In this document: positions 34,097-44,521 of the stretch, in pieces
Layout of the letters: each line of letters begins with the position of its first letter
Numbering within the stretch: the stretch's first letter is position 1
NCBI GenBank assembly: GCA_022393335.1
Contig: JAJEKB010021235.1
Coordinates: 421,519 to 485,518 of the forward strand
Direction: 5' to 3'
DNA: 64,000 nt
Origin: Macrotrachela quadricornifera
Lineage: Eukaryota > Rotifera > Eurotatoria > Philodinida > Philodinidae
Program-made: the position numbers and the translations under genes
The notes under the pieces: model-generated
Seen by the model: only the letters and a program-made list of their open reading frames with translations
Told to the model about the DNA's origin: nothing
Database searches by the model: none

Positions 34097-34948
34097 TTAC
34101 AGAATTAGCAGAAGAAGGCTAGCTAACAGACCAAAAAAAACTCGTTTCATTGAATTTACGTCGAAAGCATGAGCTGAACTTGGTGTTGTTGTTATTGGTG
34201 GAGGCGCAGTTGTATTAAGCACGGAAAGGTTCATTGGTAGAATGTATTGTTCTTTAATCATATTAACTAATTGCAATACTGTTGCATTATCGTCACATGG
34301 CATCTTGTTACAGTCGAAAAATCCAGTTTGGGTAATGCCCTTAGGGCCAATGGGTGCATATTCCTGCATCCAACGTACATTGGGCGAGTTTGTCGAATTT
34401 GTACAAAATTTCTCAATATAAACTGGGTCTGTCATCATCAAATAGAGATAACTTGATGTGCAATATTCATCGACTGCACATATATCCTTAGATGAACATG
34501 GAATCATGTTGGTGTTAGATGGATTATAGAGACGATCTACCAAGTTCTGACGCAGAGTATTGATGTGAATATTAGCAAGAGCAGAACCAAGCGTTTCTCG
34601 CACAAACTCTTGATCACAATAGTCAGTAGTTGAACAACTATATTCGATAATCGCTACAATAGATGGATTCTTCAGCGAGAAACTAGTGTCGACTTTAAGT
34701 GAAGCAAGTAACAATTGAGGTTTAGCATCAAGTGAGCCATTAACAATTCGTGAAACAAAATCGACTGTCAACTGCACACTACAATGTTGTTCTTCACGTG
34801 GCTTATCCACAATTGCACAGTGATCAGTGGGAAGTACATAGTTGAGTGGTACGTTAGTAAAAGTACATTGCTGAGCACATCGAAGAGATTGAGTGAAGTC
34901 TTTATTAAAGAGCAACAGAAGTAAAGCAGCAACATAAAGTTTATGCAT
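34097..34948 (-). CDS. Secreted, Cys-rich, probably GPI-anchored protein
   Basis: 283 codons, no intron. Residues 1-20 form a signal peptide (KLYVAALLLLLF core). The mature part has 12 cysteines, several in C-x5-7-C pairs (YSCSTTDYC, CSSKDICAVDEYC, DCNKMPC), and about five N-glycosylation sequons. A Thr/Pro-rich stretch (TTAPPPITTTPSS) leads to a hydrophobic C-terminus (VFFGLLASLLLLIL) that ends at the stop without a basic tail, typical of a GPI-attachment signal. I recognise the wording (YCDQEFVRETLGSALANIHI; GFFDCNKMPCDDNATVLQ) as a family common in bdelloid rotifers, without a known function. The start is supported by the signal peptide. Likely a cell-surface protein. Confidence 0.75.
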   Translation of the reverse strand: MHKLYVAALLLLLFNKDFTQSLRCAQQCTFTNVPLNYVLPTDHCAIVDKPREEQHCSVQLTVDFVSRIVNGSLDAKPQLLLASLKVDTSFSLKNPSIVAIIEYSCSTTDYCDQEFVRETLGSALANIHINTLRQNLVDRLYNPSNTNMIPCSSKDICAVDEYCTSSYLYLMMTDPVYIEKFCTNSTNSPNVRWMQEYAPIGPKGITQTGFFDCNKMPCDDNATVLQLVNMIKEQYILPMNLSVLNTTAPPPITTTPSSAHAFDVNSMKRVFFGLLASLLLLIL

Positions 34949-36391
34949 TGTAATAGTAAAAAGAACACGTTTTCAATGTGAGATAATTAATAAATATCGT
35001 GATATACTTTTATTTCTAGAATAAATATTTGTATTGTTATCATTTTCTTTTACTCAGGTGAAAGAATGCTTGAAGCAATGATTGTTCTTTATTCATCGTG
35101 CATCATCATTTACTACTTGCATTAAAAATGTTTTGGGTGTATTTTCTTAGGGAGCATATTCTTTTCATATTGGATGACGTAAATGAATTATAAAATTAGT
35201 CAATGATATTGCTAAAACACTGGTGTTCATGATAAAGTATTCGGCTGAACAGTGAAGGTATGAGCAGAAACACATATAGAGGGCGCATTTCTATGTGTGA
35301 AACAATGGGAAAAAAAACGTATTGAAATTATTAAGATGGACAGAGTTATAAGAAATACAGATTTTTACGATTTTATTTTCGCGAAATACCTAATTCTGAT
35401 TGCAAATGAATAAAGCCAATTACAAAATTCGAGCATTTTATCTTTTCTTCCAAAATGGAACTATTTGCTAAAGTTTTTCTCCTGATTCGGTAAGTGAAAC
35501 TCGAAAGATTTATCACATTATCTGATAAAATCTAGATTGTATTCGAGAACGATTTGAGAACAACGACATTTGGATATGATTGAATATTTCTTTTAAAAAA
35601 GGAGATTTATGAAAAGTATAATGAGATAGGGTTGAATCGACTAGTATATCTCTTGAATAATTTTTATCTCATGAAATCCACTTTTCAACAAACTCAAATC
35701 AATAGGTAAACATCTTTATAAAAATATTCTAATGAAATATCGAACCAGATAAGAAAATTCATGGACTAAAAAAGTGTCATAATAATAAAAAAGAGGTTTC
35801 ATTCATATTAGTGAAAAAAATGTTTATAGAAGACAAATTCAATGTAAATAGCTTGACTTCTCCAACAGTATGAAAATAAAACTTCTTTCATCATTTGAAT
35901 ATTCATACATTCAAGACAATATACAGGTTTGGTCTTCTCGGAATATCGTTATACATTGTGAAAAATGAGATAGCCTTGATTCTTTTTATATCTGATCGTT
36001 TGATGAAATTATTAAATAAAAACAAAATGAATCATATTTTTATTCAAACAAGAAAATCACATTATAATAGCGTAATACTTTCAATCTTTGGCGGTAGATT
36101 GATCAGGCAATGTGGAATGTCTTGGAAGTAAGAAAAAGAAAGAAATAGTGAAATGTTAGCGTGGATACATTGATTAACGGAAATATTTTATTGATAAGAT
36201 GTTAGAAATTTTGTTGAGTAAAACCAAAGATTTTTTTTTGTGACATTACATGAAACATACAACTCTTCGTATATAACTTGATGACAATCAGATCTTAATT
36301 TAATTCAAAATTATAGACATATGTTTTCTATCATCATTCAAAACTATATAAAAAAAAAATAACATTCTAATTCACATAATAATATAATCAA
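34949..36391. other. Intergenic between divergent genes
   Basis: 1.4 kb between two divergently transcribed genes (GPI-anchored protein to the left, GDSL lipase to the right), so it must hold both promoters. No TATA box or repeat stands out. Short frames present do not look coding. Confidence 0.35.
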
Positions 36392-37408
36392 ATGAAGTTG
36401 TTTCTATTTTTCTCTTTAATATATTCGATAAATGCTTACAGCAGTAAAATTCATACAATTACAACTGTTGTAACATTTGGTGATTCATTAACTGATACTG
36501 GTAATGGTTATCGTATTTCATATCATACATGGCCACCTGTACCACCATTTAATTTAAATGGTGGTTATGCAGATGATCTTCTTTGGAATCAAATATTGAC
36601 TCAAAAATTTTTACATAATGTTACTTTACAAGATTTTTCCTATGGTTGTGCAACAACTGATAGTCAATTAGTTCAAAGTACAATGAGTTATAATCCAAAT
36701 TTAATTACTAATTATTTAATTCGAAATAATACAAAACCACCAGGTGTTCGACAACAAATAATTGAATATATTAATTCAACAATTAATAAAACAATTAATT
36801 TTGATTTAACACTTTATATTATATGGGTTGGTATAAATAATTATAATTTTAATAAATCAATAACACCATTACAAACTGTACAAAGTATTATTGATTGTAT
36901 GAATATGTTGATTTTATTTGGTGCAAGAAATTTAGTTATAATTAATGAACCACCATTTGATCGATTTCCTAATTTTCGAGATATAAATACTACAAATACA
37001 ACAAAATATTTGTATATTACACATAATGAAATATTAGCTCAATTAATAAATGAAACATATTTATCATTAAATAGTCGACTTAATATTCAATTATTTAATA
37101 GTTATAAATTTATTTCTAATATATTTGATAATTATAAAATTTATGGATTTGAAAATTTAGATAATTGTTGGGATACAGACAGTAATACTACAGTAATAAT
37201 TAATTGTAATAATATAACAAAAAGAATATTTACTGATGCATATCATTTTACATCAGCAATGCAATTCTTAATTGCAAAAGAATTTTATTCACAACTAATA
37301 GAACCATATATGACATTAATTTCAACATCTACAGGAACAAATTTAATTCCAATTTATCTCAATTTAGTTTTTTTTTTTACAATTTGTATTATTTTATCGT
37401 CGAAATAA
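36392..37408 (+). CDS. GDSL/SGNH-family lipase or esterase, secreted/anchored
   Basis: 338 codons, intronless. A signal peptide covers residues about 1-16. The GDSL block TFGDSLTDTGN places the nucleophile at Ser32. The block III equivalent WVGINNYNF provides Asn (about residue 149-150) and the final block TDAYHFTSAMQFLIA gives Asp282 and His285 of the catalytic triad. The arrangement is that of the plant/fungal-type and haemolysin-like branch of SGNH hydrolases, which cleave ester bonds of lipids or acylated sugars. Residues about 318-335 are hydrophobic (YLNLVFFFTICIILSS), suggesting a membrane or GPI anchor. At least ten N-glycosylation sites fit an extracellular protein. Substrate cannot be inferred. 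Confidence 0.85.
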   Translation: MKLFLFFSLIYSINAYSSKIHTITTVVTFGDSLTDTGNGYRISYHTWPPVPPFNLNGGYADDLLWNQILTQKFLHNVTLQDFSYGCATTDSQLVQSTMSYNPNLITNYLIRNNTKPPGVRQQIIEYINSTINKTINFDLTLYIIWVGINNYNFNKSITPLQTVQSIIDCMNMLILFGARNLVIINEPPFDRFPNFRDINTTNTTKYLYITHNEILAQLINETYLSLNSRLNIQLFNSYKFISNIFDNYKIYGFENLDNCWDTDSNTTVIINCNNITKRIFTDAYHFTSAMQFLIAKEFYSQLIEPYMTLISTSTGTNLIPIYLNLVFFFTICIILSSK

Positions 37409-37494
37409 ATAACAAATCTATATAGTTATAAAATGAATTTCTTCGATTTTTCTAAAATGAAAAACAAACAGAATTTATTAATAATAATTTATGT

Positions 37495-38190
37495 CTAATG
37501 TTCAATTGTTGCAAAAAGTGGCATAATTTCGTTTTTATTCATACGAAAATTAAATGTACATGAAATATTCTTTTTATTTAATAACTGTATATTAGCATGA
37601 TAATCACCATTTTCAATCATTTCAATATTAATATCAAGATCAAATAAAGCTCGTTGTTCAATATTTACCATTGATGATTCTGAACATGTACATGTACATA
37701 TAAATATAAGATTTTCATTAAAAAATTTTTCTTTTAAATATTCATATATATCTTTTAATAAAGCATAAGATGATATTATTTTAAATAAATCATCTTGTTT
37801 AAATAATGGAAATTCAAGATAACCATCAATAATAATTATATCACAAGATGAATTAATTAAATGTTTATGTACATCAATTAATGTTGATAAATAATGAAAT
37901 TGTATAAGATGTAAATTTGCTGATAATAAAGAATTTGGTATTAATGTATGAATAAGTGATGGAATTGTTTGTAATGGTAATGGAGTATAAAAATAAACTT
38001 GTTTACCAATAGAAGCATATGATAATGATGCTTGAAAAAGTAATGAACGAAAACATTGATCAGCATCACCACGAATTAAACAAGTTCGAGCAAATGTAAA
38101 TGATGATTGTAAATAATCATATAAAGATTTTTCAGAATTATTTCGATTAAAAAAATTTTCAAGAGGAAATATTGCACCAAGAATATTCAT
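37495..38190 (-). CDS. SWSAP1-like RAD51-paralogue ATPase (probable)
   Basis: 231 codons, no intron. The sequence keeps the RecA-like core order: a degenerate P-loop region around residues 38-52 (LIRGDADQCFRSLLFQ), a beta-strand plus Arg/Pro segment QVYFYTPLPLQTIPS (62-78), and a Walker B strand CDIIIIDG (116-123). The phrase YTPLPLQTIP followed by IQFHYLSTLIDVHKHL resembles SWSAP1, partner of the SWIM-domain protein SWS1/ZSWIM7 in the Shu complex that helps RAD51 in homologous recombination. The P-loop lacks the GxxxxGKT lysine, so ATP binding is doubtful. The gene converges on the GDSL lipase with an 86-bp gap. Identity is a similarity judgement; moderately sure. Confidence 0.5.
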   Translation of the reverse strand: MNILGAIFPLENFFNRNNSEKSLYDYLQSSFTFARTCLIRGDADQCFRSLLFQASLSYASIGKQVYFYTPLPLQTIPSLIHTLIPNSLLSANLHLIQFHYLSTLIDVHKHLINSSCDIIIIDGYLEFPLFKQDDLFKIISSYALLKDIYEYLKEKFFNENLIFICTCTCSESSMVNIEQRALFDLDINIEMIENGDYHANIQLLNKKNISCTFNFRMNKNEIMPLFATIEH

Positions 38191-39044
38191 TTCAATAAAT
38201 TATTTAACAAAAAAAAAGACGTTAATACATAAATCATTTGATTCGTTAAAGAATAAAACTATTAACTATTATTATTATGATGTCACTATAAGTTGGGAAG
38301 AAGATCTTTTAACATATAAACAATATACATGTCATGTTTTCAGATCAAAGACAATGTATAAGCAGATGCTTTTCAATATGTCCGGTTTTATTAATATTAT
38401 TACGTTTTAAACAAATCATTCGATTTATTCGAAAAAAACAAACAATGCCGCTTCCTTTACTCATTTCAATATCAAAAACACGTAATCATCATTATCATTA
38501 GTAATCTAAAATTGTCTAACTAAATCATATACATCAAACAAATATCATGCTGTTCGTTGATGTTTATCATTATTCTCATTGGAGATTGTTTTGCAATTGT
38601 ATACATATAATTGAAATGATGAGTTTTATTTAATTATGAAAAACAACAGACATCGACATATAAAAAGAGAAGGTCAAATAGAAAGTATATTATTTTCTAC
38701 ACATATACAAAATAACTTCTTTCTATATTCAACGATATAAAAATTCGTAATTATACATACGTAAATAATTAATCATAAAATTTAGAAAAAAATAATCAAT
38801 GAAATTATCTAAATAGCTCATATATAAACATTCTTAGTAAAAAAAAAATCACCAACCAATCAAATATTGTTCTTTTTTTAATATCGAAGAAAGAGAACGA
38901 GAGATCATTTTTTTTCTTCTTCCTATCATTGGATGAAGAAAGGAAGAAAAAAAAACCAGTTACGACCCAAATATATACACAATTCATTGACGAATAACAG
39001 ACCTACATTTATTAATATACAGGTGATTCATCTACATTAAAGTC
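38191..39044. other. Intergenic between SWSAP1-like gene and HAND
   Basis: About 850 bp between divergent genes; holds their promoters. Contains A/T runs only; no repeat or RNA recognised. Confidence 0.35.
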
Positions 39045-39715
39045 ATGTTCAATATATCAAATGAATATTTCATTCCATCTGTATCTTCATCGAATTTTAT
39101 ATATAATAATTATATGACAACATCGTATTATTCAACAGATAATCAAAATTATGATTATCATTCTGTTTGGAATGAAAATGGAATTAATATCGGAAGACAA
39201 ACAGGTAGAATGAATTTTTTTTAGTTATATTTTACAAATATAATTAAAAAAATTTGTTATTAAATAGATGCTCCTCGTGGTTTTAAACGACGTGTATCAG
39301 CTAATAAAAAAGAACGTCGTCGTACACAATCAATAAATACTGCATTTTCTGATCTTCGTACAGCTATACCAAATGTTCAACCAGATACAAAATTATCTAA
39401 AATAAAAACTCTTAAATTAGCTACAAAATATATTGAATATCTAATGGATATTTTATCTAAAGATGATCCTAATATAATACCAGGTGCATTTAAAGCTGAA
39501 ATTATTAAAACACGTAAAGAGCAAATAAAAGTAAAAAAAAAAAACAAATTTTTTATTAATATAAAAATAAATATTGTTTTTAGTTTGATAATTTTTCATC
39601 ATTACGTAAAACTAGAGGACGAACAGGATGGCCACAAACAGTTTGGCAATCAGAATTAAATCGTCATGAAAATCTTCATCAACATGATTCATCTTTACGA
39701 GATATTCAATTATGA
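39045..39715 (+). CDS. HAND: HAND-family bHLH transcription factor
   Basis: Three exons: 39045-39204, 39268-39530 and 39584-39715, with introns of 63 and 53 bp and GT..AG ends; the frame closes to 184 codons. Residues about 60-113 are a class A bHLH domain: basic region [20 protein letters not shown], helix 1 [11 protein letters not shown], loop QPDTKLSK, helix 2 [20 protein letters not shown]. The post-domain sequence [13 protein letters not shown] and the C-terminal [18 protein letters not shown] are diagnostic of HAND proteins, separating it from Twist or SCL. HAND factors dimerise with E-proteins on E-boxes and pattern mesoderm/visceral muscle in other animals. The N-terminal 53 residues are Tyr/Asn-rich and unconserved. 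The call is firm; the third exon join rests on phase and the conserved tail. Confidence 0.9.
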
Positions 39716-40621
39716 CATATTATTAACAAATCGAATTTGTTGTTGTTTTTTTTCTTGCATGCCGGTGTTTATAATAGATTTGATAATGTATAAAACGATA
39801 TTAAATGACTTCATTTAAATGCATTTAAGATATATCTTAATGTTTTATCTATTTCAATTTAACTAAATTAAAAGTTATCTTGAAGTAAAAATCAATGAAT
39901 TTATGAGTAAATTAAATTGTATATGTATCTGTTTTATTTCTATAACATCGCATGAGATAAAAATCAATCGTTTTATGTTGAACGAATAGAAAAGAAATGA
40001 TCATATTGTTAAATTACAAAAAAAATAATTAATGAATTCTTCGTCGTCCTCTTCTTCTTCTTTCATATTAACAATAGATCTGTTCAATATCAATCATCAG
40101 ATAGATAGACATTTATCATTAGATATGTACCCATTTTTACAGCAAAAACAAAGACTATAGGCTACCTTTACGTCCATATTTGACGGCATCCTGAATTTAA
40201 TTTCAATGAATTCTGTGATGAAAAGCAGCGTGAATCAAGGCGATACACTAGGTCTCTTGATTGTAGAATCAAACTATAGTAATCTTCGGACCAGCACACG
40301 GTGATTCTTTGGATTAAGATCTTGAGCACAGCCAAGCTTTGAGGGCTTAAGGATACTCCGATAATATAGTATTTGCCAACAAATGTGGAAACTCAGAGTG
40401 AGTTTCGAGATAAATATCCTGACTGCTGCGAGAAGAATTTACAAAAATCATTCTTTATTCTTTATTTTAACTTTATTTTTGCAAATAAAGATTATCTTAA
40501 TCTTTATTTTCTAAATATAAAGATTACTTTTATCTTTATAAAATAAAGATAAAATAACACTCCTAGTAATGAATCTTATATAAATATTAAATATATTTTA
40601 TTAATAAAAAAAAGAAATTAT
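39716..40621. other. Intergenic, convergent 3' ends
   Basis: About 0.9 kb. At 40440-40560 there are mirrored aataaagat/atctttatt blocks forming AT-rich hairpins. Otherwise plain sequence without genes. Confidence 0.35.
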
Positions 40622-41884
40622 TTAACAAATAATTTGTTCACATGGTAGTCGTTCATGAAATAATGAAAATGTTTCAACTAAAAGATAAGCAATAACTGAT
40701 CCAATTAATGCACCTATTTGTACTTGAACACCAAACCAAAACATTCCATTGGGTGAATATATTCGTACATAATTTGCAATAATTAAACGTGGATAACCCA
40801 AAAATATATAAGTACTAAGCCATATAATTAAAATTAGAACACTACCTTTTGTTGTATCAATCCATGGTGAACAAGGACTTTTAAATGAAACAAATAAAGA
40901 ATATGCAAATGTAATTGATCCAAATAGAATTAAAATAATTATATAACGTTTAGATAATAATGGTTTTATTATTCCAAGTATCCATACAAGTGTTAACATC
41001 CATGGTGATAGTATAGTACCTAAATAAAAAATTTTATGTCCATAAGGCATTAGAACATATGTTGAAATTGAAAGAACCATTCCAAATAAAATTGAACTTG
41101 TATATACACATCCTAATGAAAGAAGAATATATGATAAAGTAGTTAGAGATTTTTCTGATTTGATATTTTTATCTGTTGTTTCTAATGATATATCAGGTAC
41201 AATTTGACGTGTATTTTGAGCAATATTTGTCCATTGTAAAATTACAAATGAAATAAATGAAATTGTCAAAAGAATAAATAAACATAAAAAATAGATTGAT
41301 ACTGAAAATCGAGCTGGTTGATAAATTGCTTCACTTGTATTTGTTCCATTAATTGATTGAATACAATTTATTTGACCATTACCTTGTATAATAGCTAATA
41401 AACTTGGTAAAATTGATGTAAGACTTTCTCCAAGAAAAAGTGTATTTGTAAATTCTTTGCGAAATTTATTTATATAATCAGCAAATGATATTGATGATGT
41501 ACAATCAAGTAATGAAAGAAAAAATGCTAGAATTAATAATGCTGTACTACGTCTTTCATTAGCAATTATTGTTGTATATGACCAAAAAAAAATTAATAAA
41601 AAACATGATAGCATACCAATAAGAATAACAATATAATTAATTGGTACAGGATTTAATTCATGTTTACGATAAAAACATTTAAAAAGAATAAGTATAAATG
41701 GTGCTATATTACCAAGATTTGTAATTAAAGCAAGATATGCACCTAATTTCCAACTTTCTGGTTGAGTTAAAACAATTTGTGGTAATTCAGAATAAATTCC
41801 ATTTACATCTGTCCATGATGAAAGAAAAACAAGTGTTAATAAAATATAAGTTAGATATTGATGTAATTTCCAATGATGAAACAT
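40622..41884 (-). CDS. SLC52-like riboflavin transporter
   Basis: 420 codons, one exon. About ten to eleven hydrophobic segments span the length. The N-terminal signature SSWTDVNGIYSELPQIVLTQ (residues 22-41), then WKLGAYLALITNLGNIAPFI, and the mid-protein block SLTSILPSLLAIIQGNGQ with C following, are the hallmarks of the SLC52 (RFVT) riboflavin transporters, which bring vitamin B2 across the plasma membrane. Length is close to the 440-470 residues of vertebrate members. A hydrophilic loop at about 215-245 (after FVILQWTN) matches the long cytosolic loop of the family. Start chosen at the first Met, just before the first membrane segment. Confident at family level. Confidence 0.87.
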   Translation of the reverse strand: MFHHWKLHQYLTYILLTLVFLSSWTDVNGIYSELPQIVLTQPESWKLGAYLALITNLGNIAPFILILFKCFYRKHELNPVPINYIVILIGMLSCFLLIFFWSYTTIIANERRSTALLILAFFLSLLDCTSSISFADYINKFRKEFTNTLFLGESLTSILPSLLAIIQGNGQINCIQSINGTNTSEAIYQPARFSVSIYFLCLFILLTISFISFVILQWTNIAQNTRQIVPDISLETTDKNIKSEKSLTTLSYILLSLGCVYTSSILFGMVLSISTYVLMPYGHKIFYLGTILSPWMLTLVWILGIIKPLLSKRYIIILILFGSITFAYSLFVSFKSPCSPWIDTTKGSVLILIIWLSTYIFLGYPRLIIANYVRIYSPNGMFWFGVQVQIGALIGSVIAYLLVETFSLFHERLPCEQIIC

Positions 41885-42317
41885 TTTCTGAAAGTATTTT
41901 CAGTTTGTTTTTTTAAATAATATTAAAAGAAAAATGGAATTTATATAAAAAAAATATATGAAATAAATTATAAGAGTAATTTGTAATAGAGTCATGCTTA
42001 TTTAAATTGATAACCTTTATTATTTTATGTTCTTATATCAGAGCAAGATTACTAGTGGACTTTTATAATCCTTTTTCTCTGTGACATTTCGCTCTGTCTA
42101 CCTACTTCATCATTTTTTTCTTCTTCTTTCTTCTCTTTCTTTGTTTTTTTTTTCGAAGCAATTGTCCCTTTAGGACCTTCATGGTCAGAGGGCGTAATAC
42201 AATAAATAAATACAGATTGATAACCTTTACAATAAATGTAATATATTTCTTTTATTTTCAATCAAATTAAGAAATGAAAAAAAATTTAGTTTTATTATTA
42301 TTATGAAAAATTTTTTT
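41885..42317. other. Short intergenic, A/T- and T-rich
   Basis: 433 bp between the transporter (upstream side) and the stop of the first GILT gene. A frame at 42052-42261 is low-complexity (Lys/Glu run) and unlikely to be coding. Confidence 0.35.
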
Positions 42318-43277
42318 TTATAAATATTTCTTGCATTCAGCAGGTGGATTAGATCCCTAAAATAAATATTTTAATTTATATTATATATTAATTTAAAATA
42401 AATTACTTTATATGTTTTACATATAAGTTTGATTAAATCTCTTTCAGCGTCATGCTCCATTTCTTCTGTATGTTTACCGTTAATTGTTACCCATGGGACA
42501 TATTTATGTGGTGGTTGAAGGTTTTCTGTTTGAACGGCATATAGATGTTGTAATTGATTGCCTAATTTACTTTTTGTACATGCATCAATTTTACTAAAAT
42601 CAATTTTAGCCTTTTCTGCACATTGAATAGCAACTGTTTTAACATCACCACTTGTGGATTCAGTACAGTAAATGAATGGCTAAAGAGAAAGAAAGATTAA
42701 TAATATATATATATTTTATTTTTCTTTATAATTTCTACCATATGTTGTTGAATAGTTGGATAAAAATTAAGAACACAAGTCTAAAATATTAATAAAATAA
42801 ATTAAAATTTTTTTTTTTCTTTAATTATTATTTTACATGAATTAAATTTCCTAAACATTCATCAGCACCATGTTGACAAACAAAATCATATAATTGAGTT
42901 GCTGGTTGATATGTTTCATGTGCATTTCCATATGGAACAAGACTTATATTAACAATATCAAGAATTGTTGATTGATATGTTTTCCAAAGTTCTGTTGTCA
43001 TAAATTGTCGACAATCAGGACAAAGTGATTCATAATAAAGTGTAAAATTAACTTTATCATTTACATCTCGAATTTTCCAAACATATGATTGACATTGTTT
43101 AGTTACCTAAAATAAATATATAAGCACAAAAAACAAACATTTTCATTCACATACACCACAAGCTCGTGCAATTTCTTTTGTTTCACACCATTTTGCTGGT
43201 GATTCTGGACAATTAATGGTTAAACTACCATTAATAAAAAATATTAGAATTGTTGAAAGAATAAACACCACATACAT
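42318..43277 (-). CDS. GILT: GILT-like thiol reductase, copy 1
   Basis: Five exons: 43155-43277, 42837-43106, 42739-42780, 42407-42679, 42318-42356; introns of about 48-60 bp; 248 residues. A signal peptide (residues 1-18) is followed by a Cys-containing N-terminal motif (INCPESPAKWCETKEIARAC), then the active site YYESLCPDCRQF with a C-x-x-C pair, then CQHGADECLGNLIH (the conserved CQHGxxECxxN box of GILT), and the tail LQHLYAVQTENLQPPHKYVP with its C-terminal cysteines. GILT enzymes reduce disulphides in lysosomes and in secreted fluids. It lies 220 bp downstream of a tandem paralogue with identical exon structure. Catalytic residues intact; confident. Confidence 0.9.
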
Positions 43278-43497
43278 GATGACAAGAAATTACATAAAAT
43301 GAATTTGTTAAGATAAAATTGTATAGAAGATAATATATCATCATTATTTAGCAAATTTTTATCTTTTCTCTTTATTCAAAATAATTTATCTTATGAGAAA
43401 TAAAAAAAACAACAGATGAATAGTTTATTATCTTCGCTTGTTTAATATCACAAAAAAACAAAAAAATTATCAGATATAGAATAAAAAAATAAATAGT

Positions 43498-44457
43498 TCA
43501 CAGGTTCTTTTCGCATTGAGATGGTCTCTCAGATCCCTAAAAACAATCAAATAACATTTTTTTTTTAAAAAAACGATAAATCTATTTACTTTATATGATT
43601 TACATATAAGTCCAATAAGATCTTTTTCAGCTTGTTTTTGCATATCATCTGTATGTTCATCATTAAGTGTTATCCAAGGTACATATTGATGTGGTGGTTG
43701 AAGATTTTCAGTTTGTACAGCATATGCATGTTGTAATTGATTACCTAATCGACTATGAGTACAAGCAGTTACTTGATCATAATCAATTACAGTTTTATTT
43801 GCACATTGACTTGCAATTGTTTCAATATCACCTTCAGTTGATTCCATACAATAAATAAATGGCTAAGAAAAAGCAAAAGAAATTTTTTTAATTAAAAAAA
43901 ATTTTTGTATTTTACCATATGTTGTTCAGTTTTAGGATAGAAATTAATAACACAAGTCTAAAATATTAATAAAATAAATTTAATTTATTTTTTTTCTTCT
44001 TTAATAATTATTTTACATGAATTAAATTTCCATAACATTCTTCCGTACCATGTTGACAATAGAATTGATAAAGTTTTGTTTCAGGTCGATATAATTCTCT
44101 TGCATTACCATATGGAATAAATGTTATATTAACAATATTAAGAATTGATTGATATGTATTCCAAACTTGTGTAGTAATAAAATGTCGACAATCAGGACAA
44201 AGTGTTTCATAATAAATTGATAAATTAACACGATCAAGGTCTGAATGAGTTTTCCAAACATATGTTGTACATTGTTCTGTTACCTAAAATAAAATTAAGT
44301 ATTTAAAAAATGAATTAGATTTTTATTTTCATACACCACAAGCTTGTGCAATTTCTTTTGTTTCACACCATTTTGATGATGAATTCGGACAATCAATGGT
44401 TAAACCATCATTAAAAAATAAAATAAATATAGTTAATACTATAAATGATACGTTCAT
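43498..44457 (-). CDS. GILT: GILT-like thiol reductase, copy 2
   Basis: Five exons: 44335-44457, 44017-44283, 43916-43957, 43590-43862, 43498-43536; 247 residues; exon sizes and phases match copy 1 almost exactly. The signal peptide MNVSFIVLTIFILFFNDG precedes CPNSSSKWCETKEIAQACGV. The redox site reads YYETLCPDCRHF (C-x-x-C), the CQHGTEECYGNLIH box is present, and the exon-4 block LQHAYAVQTENLQPPHQYVP is conserved, ending GSERPSQCEKNL. The role is as for copy 1: disulphide reduction in acidic compartments or secretions, with involvement in antigen or pathogen handling in other animals. It originated by tandem duplication; divergence in the N-terminal half is visible. Catalytic residues intact. 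Confidence 0.9.
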
Positions 44458-44521
44458 ATTATCTAAAATCTAGTATAGAAAATAAAAAAGTAAATAAATC
44501 ATAAATATCTAATCTAAAATT

